Of a DNA stretch of 22,655 bases, positions 14,887 through 22,602 are shown in pieces; position 1 is the first letter of the stretch, and the number at the start of each line of letters is the position of its first letter. A program made the position numbers and the translations under genes. Origin of the DNA: JASHVB01 sp049522565 (GTDB lineage: Bacteria > Pseudomonadota > Alphaproteobacteria > Acetobacterales > Acetobacteraceae). The stretch spans positions 1 through 22,655 of the forward strand of contig JBEKNT010000055.1 of NCBI GenBank assembly GCA_049522565.1. The letters run 5' to 3'. The notes beneath the pieces were generated by a model. It saw only the letters and a program-made list of their open reading frames with translations. It was not told the DNA's origin and searched no databases.

Positions 14887-15914
14887 GCCGCCGCACTCTC
14901 CTTTGCCAGGCGCCGCAAATTATCGTCGCTCATCGGCAACCTGCCCTGCTCCGCTGCATGGATCATCGCCACCAGGCGACGCGTGGCGGGACAGTCGATG
15001 CCGTGCCGCGCGCCATGCGCCGCGATCGGCGCGATCTGCACGTCCACCTCGGTGCGGCGCCGGCGCACCCACAGGTCGCGCCAGACACCGGAATGCGTCT
15101 TGGCACTGCCGCGATTGAATGCCGACATCGCTGCGACGGAGGCGCGCGCCGCGGCTTCGCTGGCGCCTGGACGGAACGCATCCACCTCGAAGCCGTTGAA
15201 GCCGCGCGGCTGCACGCCGTCCGCCAAAGCGACGCTGATCGCCTCCGCTCCAAGCTGCCGCCACAGGGGGAGAAGTTCCGGCCGCGCCAGGCAGTCGGCG
15301 ATGCCCGCCTCGCCGAGTGCCTGGGCGAACAGCATCGCGCCGTAGCCGAGCTTGCCCCACAGATACGCCCAGATGTCCGGCGTGGTGATCGCATCGGGTT
15401 CGAAGTCGCGCAGCAGCGTGTGCAGCGCTTGCAGCCGAGGCGTGATCGCGCCGTCCAGTTCGCCCAGCACCACGGCGCCGCGATTGCCGAACATGATCTC
15501 GCCCGGTGCCATCCAGTCGGCGCCGTAGTTTATGAACGCGCCGATGGTGCGCCGGCGCCCGACGATGCCGGCGATGATGTCTTCGTTCAGTCCGTTTTGC
15601 AGCGACAGGACGTAGCCGTCGTCGGCAAGAAACGGCAACAGGGAGCGGGTCGCTGCCTCGGTGTGTTGTGCCTTCACGGCCAGGAAGATGTGGTGCCAGG
15701 TGCCGGATAGTTCCGCCGGTGTAAAGGCTGGCGCGGTCACGCCGAACTGTTCCACCGGACCGCTGATGCGCAATCCTTGCGACGGATCGCGAATCGCGGC
15801 GACATGCTCGGGCACGACATCGACGAAGGTGACGTCGTGCCCGGCGCGTTTCAGCCAGGCGCCCGCCGAGCCGCCGATCGCGCCGGCACCCCAGATCAGG
15901 ATGGGCGCGGCCAT
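14883..15914 (-). CDS. Ketopantoate reductase-like (ApbA/PanE family) dehydrogenase
   Basis: This 343-residue NAD(P)-dependent 2-hydroxyacid dehydrogenase has the nucleotide site WGAGAIG (8-14), AVKAQHT (79-85) and LQNGLNED (105-112), and the catalytic lysine K188 in YLWGKLGYGA. The C-terminal helical domain has RPGASEAAARASVAAM and IDCPATRRLVAMI, close to the end of PanE proteins. Length is a little over the typical 300-320. I chose ATG 15914: it is one base after the creatininase stop (TGA-G-ATG), and the frame further upstream only overlaps that gene. Because it sits between a creatininase-family hydrolase and an SDR, it is probably a catabolic paralogue, not the pantothenate enzyme. Confidence 0.9.
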   Translation of the reverse strand: MAAPILIWGAGAIGGSAGAWLKRAGHDVTFVDVVPEHVAAIRDPSQGLRISGPVEQFGVTAPAFTPAELSGTWHHIFLAVKAQHTEAATRSLLPFLADDGYVLSLQNGLNEDIIAGIVGRRRTIGAFINYGADWMAPGEIMFGNRGAVVLGELDGAITPRLQALHTLLRDFEPDAITTPDIWAYLWGKLGYGAMLFAQALGEAGIADCLARPELLPLWRQLGAEAISVALADGVQPRGFNGFEVDAFRPGASEAAARASVAAMSAFNRGSAKTHSGVWRDLWVRRRRTEVDVQIAPIAAHGARHGIDCPATRRLVAMIHAAEQGRLPMSDDNLRRLAKESAAA

Positions 15915-15915
15915 C

Positions 15916-16611
15916 TCACCATCCCTCGAGCAGGGCACGGGTTTCGCGCACGGCGACTTCCCAGATTTCCAGCATTTCGGCATCGTCGCGTTGGTAGCGG
16001 CCGCCGAAATTGCCGTCATCCAGCATCAGCCGCACCTCGAACGGCGGCAAAGCGCGAAGCTGGTCAACGTCCACCATCGGCTTGGCACCTTCCACCGGCT
16101 CGCGATTCGGCAGGCGGGTCCAGGGGAAATTCTCCATCCAGCTCGCATGGCTGGCGACCGGATCGATGCGTTGCACCACCGCCGCGGTCAGTGGCGCGCG
16201 CCACCAGTCGTGCACGCGCACCCGCGCATCGGGGTTGTCCATCATCCATTCCTGTGCCAGCGAGATCGCCGGCTGGTTGCCGCCATGGCCGTTGACGATC
16301 AGCACGCGGCGGAAGCCGGTTTGCTTCAAGCTGTCGAGCACATCGCGCAGGAGTGCGGCGAAGGTCGCGACCCGCAACGTTACGCTGCCGGCGAAGCTGG
16401 TGAAATAGGGCGTCAGGCCGTAGGGCAGGACGGGGAAGACCGGAATGCCGAGCGGCTCGGCCGCTTCGATGGCCACCCGTTCGGCGAGGATCGCGTCGGT
16501 CGCCAGCGACAGGCCCGCATGTTGTTCGGTGCTGCCGAGCGGCAGCACGCAGCGGTCGTCGTGGCGGACCCAGTCCTCGACCATCCGCCAGTCCATTTCG
16601 GCAATGCGCAT
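15916..16611 (-). CDS. Creatininase family hydrolase
   Basis: This 231-residue metal-dependent amidohydrolase contains the family's metal-site pattern: E29 and H31 in PLGSTEQHA, D39 in ATDA, the NGHGGN motif (107-112), and H155 with E160 in SHASWME. Family members open lactam or amide rings (creatinine, formamidopyrimidines, other amides) in the cytoplasm. The start ATG 16611 has a GGGGGACGGA stretch directly upstream. It is the first gene of a tightly packed operon followed by a PanE-like dehydrogenase and an SDR. A mycofactocin role (MftE) is not supported since no mycofactocin genes are near. A TTGACG hexamer occurs about 55 bases upstream, but no matching -10 is clear. Substrate remains open. 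Confidence 0.9.
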   Translation of the reverse strand: MRIAEMDWRMVEDWVRHDDRCVLPLGSTEQHAGLSLATDAILAERVAIEAAEPLGIPVFPVLPYGLTPYFTSFAGSVTLRVATFAALLRDVLDSLKQTGFRRVLIVNGHGGNQPAISLAQEWMMDNPDARVRVHDWWRAPLTAAVVQRIDPVASHASWMENFPWTRLPNREPVEGAKPMVDVDQLRALPPFEVRLMLDDGNFGGRYQRDDAEMLEIWEVAVRETRALLEGW

Positions 16612-16681
16612 TCCGTCCCCCAGACCGCGAGTAGGAGCGAACGCTGGAGAGAGAAGCCGCGCGCGTCAATGCATGAGGAAA

Positions 16682-16834
16682 CCTCTCCCGCGCTGCGCGC
16701 GGGAGAGGTCGATGGTGCGAGAGCACCGAGGGTGAGGGTGATCGGGTCGGCAAGTAGCAGGTAGAGCGAGGCGACCCGGTCACCCTCACCCTCGACGCTG
16801 CGCGTCTCGACCTCTCCCGCTCTCGCGGGAGAGG
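16682..16834. repeat. Palindromic repeat, family A, between creatininase and yajC
   Basis: This is the most complete copy of the family. Outer hairpins lie at 16682-16708 (CCTCTCCCGCGC with its complement) and 16811-16834. The inner inverted repeat 16728-16749/16772-16793 (GAGGGTGAGGGTGATCGGGTCG-type, 21 of 22 paired) sits between them. It lies 12 bases past the yajC stop and could end yajC transcription. Confidence 0.9.
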
Positions 16835-16846
16835 TTCTTCGCGATG

Positions 16847-17218
16847 CTACGACGCCTTGGCCGGCTTGCTGTCGTTCGCCGCGGTCGGGCGGATCACGCT
16901 GGTGATCGTCTCGCGCAGCACCGTCACGCGGATGTTCGGCGCAATCTCCACCTCGATCTCGTTCGACGCCACCTGCTTGCCGTCCTTGTCCTGCACCATC
17001 GGCACACGCTGAACCGTGCCGAGGATGCCGCCGCCGGTCACCACCCGATCGCCGCGCTTGATCGCCGAGATCATCGCCCGCGCCTCTTTCTGCTTCTGCT
17101 GCTGCGGCCGGATCAGCAGGAAGTAGAACACCGCGAATATCAGTACCAGCGGCAGGAACGAGGTGGCGCTGCCCAGCATGCTGCTGGCGTCCTGCGCGTA
17201 GGCGGGGGAAATCAACAT
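16847..17218 (-). CDS. yajC: Preprotein translocase subunit YajC
   Basis: This 123-residue small inner-membrane protein assists the SecDF part of the Sec translocon. A single membrane segment (SFLPLVLIFAVFYFLLI, residues about 20-36) is followed directly by the signature RPQQQKQKEARAM, and then a soluble domain starting with IKRGDRVVTGGGILGTV and including VSI-like repeats up to NIRVTVLRETI. The C-terminus is short and Lys/Ala/Ser rich. ATG 17218 has AAGGA nine bases upstream. It is divergent from the DUF815 ATPase gene, the usual alphaproteobacterial neighbour. The expected secD and secF genes are not downstream; a family A repeat and a catabolic operon are there instead. Confidence 0.96.
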   Translation of the reverse strand: MLISPAYAQDASSMLGSATSFLPLVLIFAVFYFLLIRPQQQKQKEARAMISAIKRGDRVVTGGGILGTVQRVPMVQDKDGKQVASNEIEVEIAPNIRVTVLRETITSVIRPTAANDSKPAKAS

Positions 17219-17248
17219 TATCCGGGTCCTTGCGGTGATCGCGCCGGG

Positions 17249-17276
17249 ACCATACTTTCCGCCCCCTTTGCGTCAA
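17249..17276 (-). promoter_or_regulatory. Possible sigma-70-type promoter for yajC
   Basis: Reading toward yajC, TTGACG (17276-17271) is followed after 16 bases by TATGGT (17254-17249). These match the -35 and -10 consensus at 5 of 6 and 4 of 6 positions. The start codon is about 30 bases past the -10, leaving room for the AAGGA ribosome-binding site. Confidence 0.45.
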
Positions 17277-17297
17277 GCTTTGCCGGAACCGCCCCCG

Positions 17298-18152
17298 ATG
17301 GACCAGCGCCTGATCGAGCTTACCACGCGGATCGCCGAGGCGCTGGAACGCCTCGCCCCGCCGCCATTGCCCGCCGTGGCGCTGGATGCGGCGGAGGCCT
17401 TCGTCTGGTATCCCGCGCCGCCCCACCTCTCGCCGGTGGCGAAAGTCTCGCGCGTCGATATTTCGCTGCTTCAGGGCGTGGACCGGCAGAAGCAGATCCT
17501 GCTGGACAACACGCTGCGCTTCGCCCGCGGCCTGCCGGCCAACAACGCCATGCTGTGGGGCGCCCGCGGCATGGGCAAGTCCTCGCTGGTCAAAGCGGTA
17601 CACGCGGTGGCGAATGCCCAGCTTGGCGGCGTTCTGGCACTGGTGGAAATCCATCGCGAGGACATCCGCTCGCTGCCGGATCTGCTGAACGTGCTGCGCG
17701 GGCAGAGCCGCCGTTGCCTGATCCTGTGCGACGACCTGTCGTTCGAACGTGAAGATGCCGATTACAAGGCGCTGAAATCGGTGCTGGAAGGCGGCATCGA
17801 GGGACGGCCGGACAACGTGCTGTTCTACGCTACCTCCAACCGCCGCCACCTGATGCCGCGCGACATGATCGAGAACGAGCGCGCCACCGCGATCAACCCG
17901 TCCGAGGCGACCGAGGAAAAAGTATCGCTATCGGACCGGTTCGGCCTGTGGCTCGGCTTCCATAATTGCGACCAGGACACGTTCTTCGCCATGATCGACG
18001 GCTACGCGGCGGCGATGCACCTGCCGATCGATGCCGAGGCCTTGCGCGCGCGGGCGGTGGAGTGGTCGGTGACGCGCGGCGCCCGCTCGGGCCGCGTGGC
18101 CTGGCAGTTCATCCAGGACCTGGCGGGGATTTTGGGGGTAAAGCCGGACTGA
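17298..18152 (+). CDS. DUF815 family AAA-type ATP-binding protein
   Basis: This is a 284-residue P-loop ATPase of the DUF815 group. Walker A is WGARGMGKSS (87-96), Walker B is LILCDDLSFE (141-150), and FYATSNRRHLMPRDM is a sensor-1-like segment with conserved RRHLMPR. VSLSDRFGLWLGFHNCDQDT follows, typical of the family. Function is not established; the gene is common next to yajC in alphaproteobacteria. I took ATG 17298, since the GTG at 17235 would start inside the yajC promoter and add 21 Pro-rich residues. The preceding base run contains a GGAA (17285-17288). Its stop TGA abuts the start of the following membrane-protein gene directly. Confidence 0.9.
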   Translation: MDQRLIELTTRIAEALERLAPPPLPAVALDAAEAFVWYPAPPHLSPVAKVSRVDISLLQGVDRQKQILLDNTLRFARGLPANNAMLWGARGMGKSSLVKAVHAVANAQLGGVLALVEIHREDIRSLPDLLNVLRGQSRRCLILCDDLSFEREDADYKALKSVLEGGIEGRPDNVLFYATSNRRHLMPRDMIENERATAINPSEATEEKVSLSDRFGLWLGFHNCDQDTFFAMIDGYAAAMHLPIDAEALRARAVEWSVTRGARSGRVAWQFIQDLAGILGVKPD

Positions 18153-19814
18153 ATGACGCTCGCCGCCAATCCCCCCGCCGCATCGGGCAACACGCCCGCC
18201 TGGCGGAGAGTTCTGCCACTGCCACCGGGCGGCGCGGTGGAGAGCGCGCTGTTGCTGCTGCTGGCTTGCTGCATCTCGCTTGGGCAAGGCCAGGACCGTA
18301 ACTGGGATTTGCTCAACTATCATCTCTACAATGCATTCAGCTTCGTCGATGGCCGTTTCGCGCACGACCTCTACCCGGTCGGGATCCAAACCTACTTCAG
18401 TCCCCTGCTCGATGTGCCCTACTACCTGTTGGCGGTCCAACTGCTTCCCGGCTTGCCGCGCGTCGTCGCATGCCTCGCCGGCGTACCATTCGGCCTGCTG
18501 ATCGTGGTGGTGTTGCGCATCGCGCGCATCGCTCTGCCGGCAGCCACGCCGGCGGAAGCCTGGCTCGCGCCCATCGCTACAGCCATTGGCGTCAGCGGGA
18601 CCGCGACCTGGTCCGAGATCGGCACCACCTATGGCGACATTCAGGTATCGGCGCTGGCACTGGCTGGTCTTCTCGCGCCGCTCTCGCTGCTGCCGCGCCG
18701 CGCAACGATGCGGCGTGGCGCGTGGAACCGCGCCATGCTCGTCGCGGGAGTCTTGATCGGCTGTGCTGCCGGACTCAAGCCGACCGCCTGCATCCTGGCA
18801 CCGGGCGCGCTGGTCGCGCTGACTTTGACGGCGGGCGGCACGCGGCGCGCGTGGACCGGCGCGGTGGTGTTCTGCTTCGGCTGGGCTGCGGGATTTGCGT
18901 TGGTTTATGGCTGGTGGGGCTGGCTGCTGTACCGGCGTTTCGGCAACCCGCTCTTTCCCCTGTTCAACCATGTTTTCGCCTCGCCATGGGTGCCCACCGA
19001 CAACGGTTCCGATACCCGCTTCATGCCGCGCGATGCGGTGCAGGCACTGTTCTACCCGTTCTTCTGGCTGCGCGGACGTGCCTTCGTGGTTGCCGAGGTG
19101 GAAGTTCGCGATCCACGCTTTGCACTGGCCTATGTTGCCATCGCCGCCCTGGCCATCGGCGGGCTGGTGCGGCGCGTGCCAGGCGCGCACCGCCGAGCGG
19201 GCGTCACCCCGCAGCCGGTTGCTGTCGCCATCTGCATCTTCGTGGCCGTATCCTATGTGGCCTGGGAAGTCCTGTTCTCGATCTTGCGTTACGCGCTCGG
19301 CCTGGAAGTCCTGACGGGGATCATCATCATTCTTGGTTTGCGTGCCGCGGTGGCGAGCGGTCCGGCAGCGGATTTTGCCGCGCGGCGGTTGCCGGTCGCA
19401 TGCGCGATCGTGCTCGTCGCACTCGTCGCGGTGTCTTCCCGGCCGGGCTGGGGACGGCTCCGGCATTACGGCACCAGCGTGTTCGACATCCATGCACCGG
19501 CCATTCCGGACGACGCCACGATCATCCTCGCCGCGAAGCCGATCGGCTTCGCGGCACCGTTCCTGCGCGGCAAGGACATTGCCTTCGTCGGCATCGCCGA
19601 GGTGCCCCGCGCCGGCCTGCTGCGCGACGAAATCCTGCGGCGGGTGCGCCATGCCGCGCCCGCGCTGGTGCTGATCGACAAGCCGCCGGCGTATTATGCC
19701 GCGCTGCTGCGTTCATATGGCCGGCAGATCGATCCCGCCGCCTGCCAACCGGTCGGCAATGAGTTCGACCGCGGCCTGACCCTGTGCGGCACCCGCCTGG
19801 CGGACGGAGCGTAG
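18153..19814 (+). CDS. Large multi-pass membrane protein, possible GT-C glycosyltransferase
   Basis: This 553-residue protein has about ten to twelve hydrophobic segments. After the first helix comes NWDLLNYHLYNAFSFVDGRF (residues 50-69); an acidic residue there, in the first periplasmic loop before the second helix, is the pattern of GT-C sugar transferases using polyprenyl-linked donors. WWGWLLYRRFGNPLFPLFNH in the middle is also seen in such proteins. The C-terminal 100 residues are soluble (ILAAKPIGFAAPFLRGKD) and would face the periplasm. I cannot assign donor or acceptor. ATG 18153 immediately follows the DUF815 stop, so translation is probably coupled. A similar protein with no enzymatic role is possible. 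Confidence 0.7.
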   Translation: MTLAANPPAASGNTPAWRRVLPLPPGGAVESALLLLLACCISLGQGQDRNWDLLNYHLYNAFSFVDGRFAHDLYPVGIQTYFSPLLDVPYYLLAVQLLPGLPRVVACLAGVPFGLLIVVVLRIARIALPAATPAEAWLAPIATAIGVSGTATWSEIGTTYGDIQVSALALAGLLAPLSLLPRRATMRRGAWNRAMLVAGVLIGCAAGLKPTACILAPGALVALTLTAGGTRRAWTGAVVFCFGWAAGFALVYGWWGWLLYRRFGNPLFPLFNHVFASPWVPTDNGSDTRFMPRDAVQALFYPFFWLRGRAFVVAEVEVRDPRFALAYVAIAALAIGGLVRRVPGAHRRAGVTPQPVAVAICIFVAVSYVAWEVLFSILRYALGLEVLTGIIIILGLRAAVASGPAADFAARRLPVACAIVLVALVAVSSRPGWGRLRHYGTSVFDIHAPAIPDDATIILAAKPIGFAAPFLRGKDIAFVGIAEVPRAGLLRDEILRRVRHAAPALVLIDKPPAYYAALLRSYGRQIDPAACQPVGNEFDRGLTLCGTRLADGA

Positions 19815-19837
19815 TCACGCGCCGGAGATCGCGCGTA

Positions 19838-19864
19838 GGCTCCCTTCGTCAAGCGAAAGGAGCC
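19838..19864 (+). promoter_or_regulatory. Hairpin overlapping the ribosome-binding site of the DUF4282 gene
   Basis: GGCTCCCTTCG (19838-19848) pairs with CGAAAGGAGCC (19854-19864) with one mismatch and a five-base loop. The AAAGGAG ribosome-binding sequence sits in the right arm, four bases from the ATG. It could block translation or end the upstream transcript weakly; no T run follows. Confidence 0.5.
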
Positions 19865-19868
19865 CGCC

Positions 19869-20138
19869 ATGTTCGATTTCCTGTCCTTCGACCGTTTCAT
19901 CACCCCGAGCATCATCCACGTCGTGTTCGTGCTCGGCCTGCTGGTGATCGCGCTGGGAACGTTGATCCGCGTGATCTTCGGCATCTGGACATTCAGCATT
20001 CTCAGCGGCGTGATCCTGCCGCTGATCGCCATGTGCGCGATGGCGCTGTTGTGGCGGATCTACTGCGAAGTGATCCTGGTGTTCTTCGACATGCGCGACA
20101 AGCTGGCGACGATCGCCAGCCGTACCACGCCGCCCTGA
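19869..20138 (+). CDS. DUF4282 domain-containing small membrane protein
   Basis: This 89-residue protein has two hydrophobic helices (HVVFVLGLLVIALGTLI and SGVILPLIAMCAMALLW, residues about 17-60) and the closing signature RIYCEVILVFFDMRDKLATI, which is characteristic of DUF4282. The family is predicted to sit in the inner membrane; its role is unknown. ATG 19869 is supported by AAAGGAG four to ten bases upstream, the strongest ribosome-binding site in this part of the window. It converges with the esterase gene, with seven bases between the stops. Confidence 0.88.
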   Translation: MFDFLSFDRFITPSIIHVVFVLGLLVIALGTLIRVIFGIWTFSILSGVILPLIAMCAMALLWRIYCEVILVFFDMRDKLATIASRTTPP

Positions 20139-20145
20139 GCCCGCG

Positions 20146-21108
20146 CTACGCCGTCACCCGGCGCAGGAACGCATCCATCGCTGCGGCCGCCTTATCGGCC
20201 TGCGCATTCGGGAACAGCGTGAAGCCGTGCGCGCCGCCCGGGTAGATCTCCAGCTCCGCGTCGTTGCCCGCGGCGATCCAGCGCGCGTGCATGAACAGCG
20301 TGTCGTCGAGGAAGGCGTCCGCGGTGCCGACGGTGAACAGGGCCGGCGGCATGTTATGCAATTTTGCATAGAGCGGCGAAATGTCCGGATCGCGCCGGTC
20401 CGGCACCGCCGGCAGGAAGGCGTTGGCGAACTGCACGATGTCGTTGGTGCGCAACACCAGGCGTTCGTTGCCGAAGGCACGCTGGCTCGGCGTCATGGTC
20501 ATGTCGTACGCGCCGTACACCAGATTGGCGCCGCGGAAGCCGGTATAGCCGTGCCGGTCGCGCATGCGCAGCAGCGTCACCGCCGAAAGATGCCCGCCAG
20601 CCGACTCGCCGCCGATCGTCAAGACGTCAGTGCCGAACTCGGCTCTGGCATGGCGGGTCAGCCACACCGCGGCGGATTCACAGTCGTCGGGGCCCGCCGG
20701 ATAAGGATGTTCCGGGGCCAACCGGTATTCCACGCTGACCACCGCCAGCCCGGTGTTGTCGGCGATCCGTTCCAGCACCGGATCGTGCAGGTCGGCCGCG
20801 CCGAGCACCCAACCGCCGCCATGGATGTGCAGATAGACGCCGCGCGGATGGTCCGGAGCGATGATGTGCAGTGGAATGACGTTGCCGTCCTTGCCGGAAA
20901 TCTGCCGGGTGCGGGCGCGCTTCGACATGACCGGCGGGGGGAACGGGCCGTCGCCGCGTCGCCGCGCCGCGCGCGTGGCCGCCGCGCCGGCCACCCACCA
21001 GTCCGGCATTCCCGTCAGTATCTTCACCATGGCCTCGTTCAACGCGCGTGTCTCGCGCGACACGGCGTCGGGGCGGAACAGGGCGGGATCGAGCGGGTTG
21101 GCCATCAT
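20146..21108 (-). CDS. Alpha/beta hydrolase, HSL (GDXG) family esterase
   Basis: This 320-residue cytoplasmic carboxylester hydrolase has the oxyanion-hole motif HGGGW (96-100), the nucleophile S169 in GGESAGG, acid D264 in TADAFLDD and H294 in GGAHGF, in the right order for the hormone-sensitive-lipase family. VEYRLAPEHPYPAGPDD (126-142) is also typical. Two start codons in a row (21108 and 21105) follow GGGAG at about 6 bases, so 21108 is chosen. It starts 21 bases after the MFS transporter stop on the same strand, so the pair probably imports an ester and cleaves it. The substrate cannot be told. Confidence 0.93.
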   Translation of the reverse strand: MMANPLDPALFRPDAVSRETRALNEAMVKILTGMPDWWVAGAAATRAARRRGDGPFPPPVMSKRARTRQISGKDGNVIPLHIIAPDHPRGVYLHIHGGGWVLGAADLHDPVLERIADNTGLAVVSVEYRLAPEHPYPAGPDDCESAAVWLTRHARAEFGTDVLTIGGESAGGHLSAVTLLRMRDRHGYTGFRGANLVYGAYDMTMTPSQRAFGNERLVLRTNDIVQFANAFLPAVPDRRDPDISPLYAKLHNMPPALFTVGTADAFLDDTLFMHARWIAAGNDAELEIYPGGAHGFTLFPNAQADKAAAAMDAFLRRVTA

Positions 21109-21129
21109 CGTGTCTCCCTGCGAACGCAG

Positions 21130-22422
21130 TCAGCCCAATGCGCGACCGCGCGTCTCCGGCATCATGCAGAACACCACGCCGCATACCAGCCCGACCGCCA
21201 TCACGTACCAGGCAATCCCCAGCGGCTGGCCGTTGCGCACGAACCAGGCGGCGATCAGCGGCGCGGTGCCGGCGAAGATCGCCGAGGCGATCTGATACGG
21301 CACGCCGATCCCCGAGGTGCGCACGCGCGTGGGAAAAAGCTCGCAGAACAGCGCGGGCATGACGCCGTCGATCATCGCGATCAGCGAGCAGCCGACGATG
21401 TCCACCACCAGGAACGTGACGAAATCGCCATTGCCGAGCGCCGAGAACATCGGCCATGCCAGGAGTAGGAAACCGAAGGCGCTGCCGATCAGCAGCGGCT
21501 TGCGGCCGATCCGGTCGGACAGTGCCGCCGCGGCCGGCACCGCGACGCAGAACACGGCGAGCGAAATCGTGCCGCCGATCAGGCCTTGGGCCAGCGGCAG
21601 CTTGCCGGCAAGGTTGGCGTAGGTCGGCAGGAACACCGTCCAGGTGTAGAACATCACCGTCGTCACCTGCACCGAGAACACGAACAACGTCTCGCGCGGA
21701 TGCCGCCGGAATGCCTCGAACATCGGCCGCCGCGCCTTTTCCCCCCGCTGCTCCATGGCGACGAAGTGCGGCGTCTCCGGCAAGCGCAGGCGGATCCACA
21801 GCCCGTACAGCGAGATCAGCGCTCCGAGCAGAAATGGCAGACGCCAGCCCCAACTTCCCAAGATGGGTTGCGGGATGAGGTTGGTGGTCAGCGCCGAAAC
21901 GCCGGTGGCGAGTAATATGGCGATGCCGATGCTGACGAGCTGGCTGGAGCCGACGAAGGCGCGGCGTCGCACCGGCGCGTGTTCGACCAGGAAGACGGTG
22001 GAGCTTTGGAATTCAGCGCCGGCGGAGAAGCCTTGCAGTAGCCGCGCTGTCAGGATCAGCAACGGCGAGGCGATGCCGATCGCGGCATAGGACGGGGTGA
22101 GTGCGACGACCAGGCTGCCGAGGCCCATCAGCAGGATGGTCAGCGACAGGATTTGCCGGCGGCCGAAGCGGTCGGCCAGCGGCGACAGCACGATCGATCC
22201 GATCGGCCGCATCAGGAAGCCGAGGGCGAAGGTGAGGAGCGCGGCGATGATCGAACTGGTGGGATCGTCGGCGGGGAAGATCGAGCGCGAGAACACGCCG
22301 GCCAGGAGGCCATAGACGGTCCAGTCGTACCACTCGATCATATTGCCGATGGCGCCGGCGAGGATGGTGCGCGGGGTGTACTCTTCCGTCTCGGCGTAGG
22401 CGGCGACGATTGGATCGCTCAT
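21130..22422 (-). CDS. MFS transporter, metabolite:H+ symporter (MHS) type
   Basis: This 430-residue inner-membrane proton symporter has about twelve membrane segments. GNMIEWYDWTVYG (residues about 25-37) in the first helix and LADRFGRR (loop 2-3) are the signature of the MHS subfamily that takes up carboxylates and betaines (ProP, ShiA, KgtP relatives). RLLQGFSAGAEFQSS and the inverted LSDRIGRKPLL in the second half confirm the twofold repeat. ATG 22422 has GGGGAG at about 8 bases; the open frame upstream to 22563 reads the palindrome and is not coding. Cotranscription with the esterase gene is likely. The ligand is probably an organic acid or ester but is not fixed by sequence. Confidence 0.93.
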   Translation of the reverse strand: MSDPIVAAYAETEEYTPRTILAGAIGNMIEWYDWTVYGLLAGVFSRSIFPADDPTSSIIAALLTFALGFLMRPIGSIVLSPLADRFGRRQILSLTILLMGLGSLVVALTPSYAAIGIASPLLILTARLLQGFSAGAEFQSSTVFLVEHAPVRRRAFVGSSQLVSIGIAILLATGVSALTTNLIPQPILGSWGWRLPFLLGALISLYGLWIRLRLPETPHFVAMEQRGEKARRPMFEAFRRHPRETLFVFSVQVTTVMFYTWTVFLPTYANLAGKLPLAQGLIGGTISLAVFCVAVPAAAALSDRIGRKPLLIGSAFGFLLLAWPMFSALGNGDFVTFLVVDIVGCSLIAMIDGVMPALFCELFPTRVRTSGIGVPYQIASAIFAGTAPLIAAWFVRNGQPLGIAWYVMAVGLVCGVVFCMMPETRGRALG

Positions 22423-22467
22423 TGTTTGTTCTCCCCTGGAGATTGGGTGGGTCTCTCTGAAGGCAGA

Positions 22468-22602
22468 ATGGGCGCAAACTACTCCCCCTCCCCTTGAGGG
22501 AGGGGGTTGGGGGGAGGGGTGCGTACATCCACTGTCCTCGGCTGTGCGCACCCCTCCCCCCAACCCCCTCCCTCAAGGGGAGGGGGAGTAGTTTGCGCCC
22601 AT
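22468..22602. repeat. Perfect 56-bp inverted repeat (family B)
   Basis: Arms 22468-22523 and 22547-22602 are exact inverted copies of 56 bases with a 23-base loop. Each arm starts with ATGGGCGCAAACTACTCCCC and contains CCCTCCCCTTGAGGGAGGGG, itself palindromic. The left window edge and 12353-12381 carry related sequence. The right arm ends on the stop codon of the last minus-strand gene. Confidence 0.97.

Noticed and set aside
14883..15914. PanE-like gene as the pantothenate pathway enzyme
   Set aside because: It is embedded in a catabolic operon with no panB or panC, and it is longer than usual.
15916..16611. Creatininase-family gene as mycofactocin MftE
   Set aside because: No mycofactocin precursor, radical SAM or glycosyltransferase genes nearby; neighbours are dehydrogenases.
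17235..17297. GTG 17235 as start of the DUF815 gene
   Set aside because: It would begin inside the yajC promoter region and add a Pro-rich stretch without family match.
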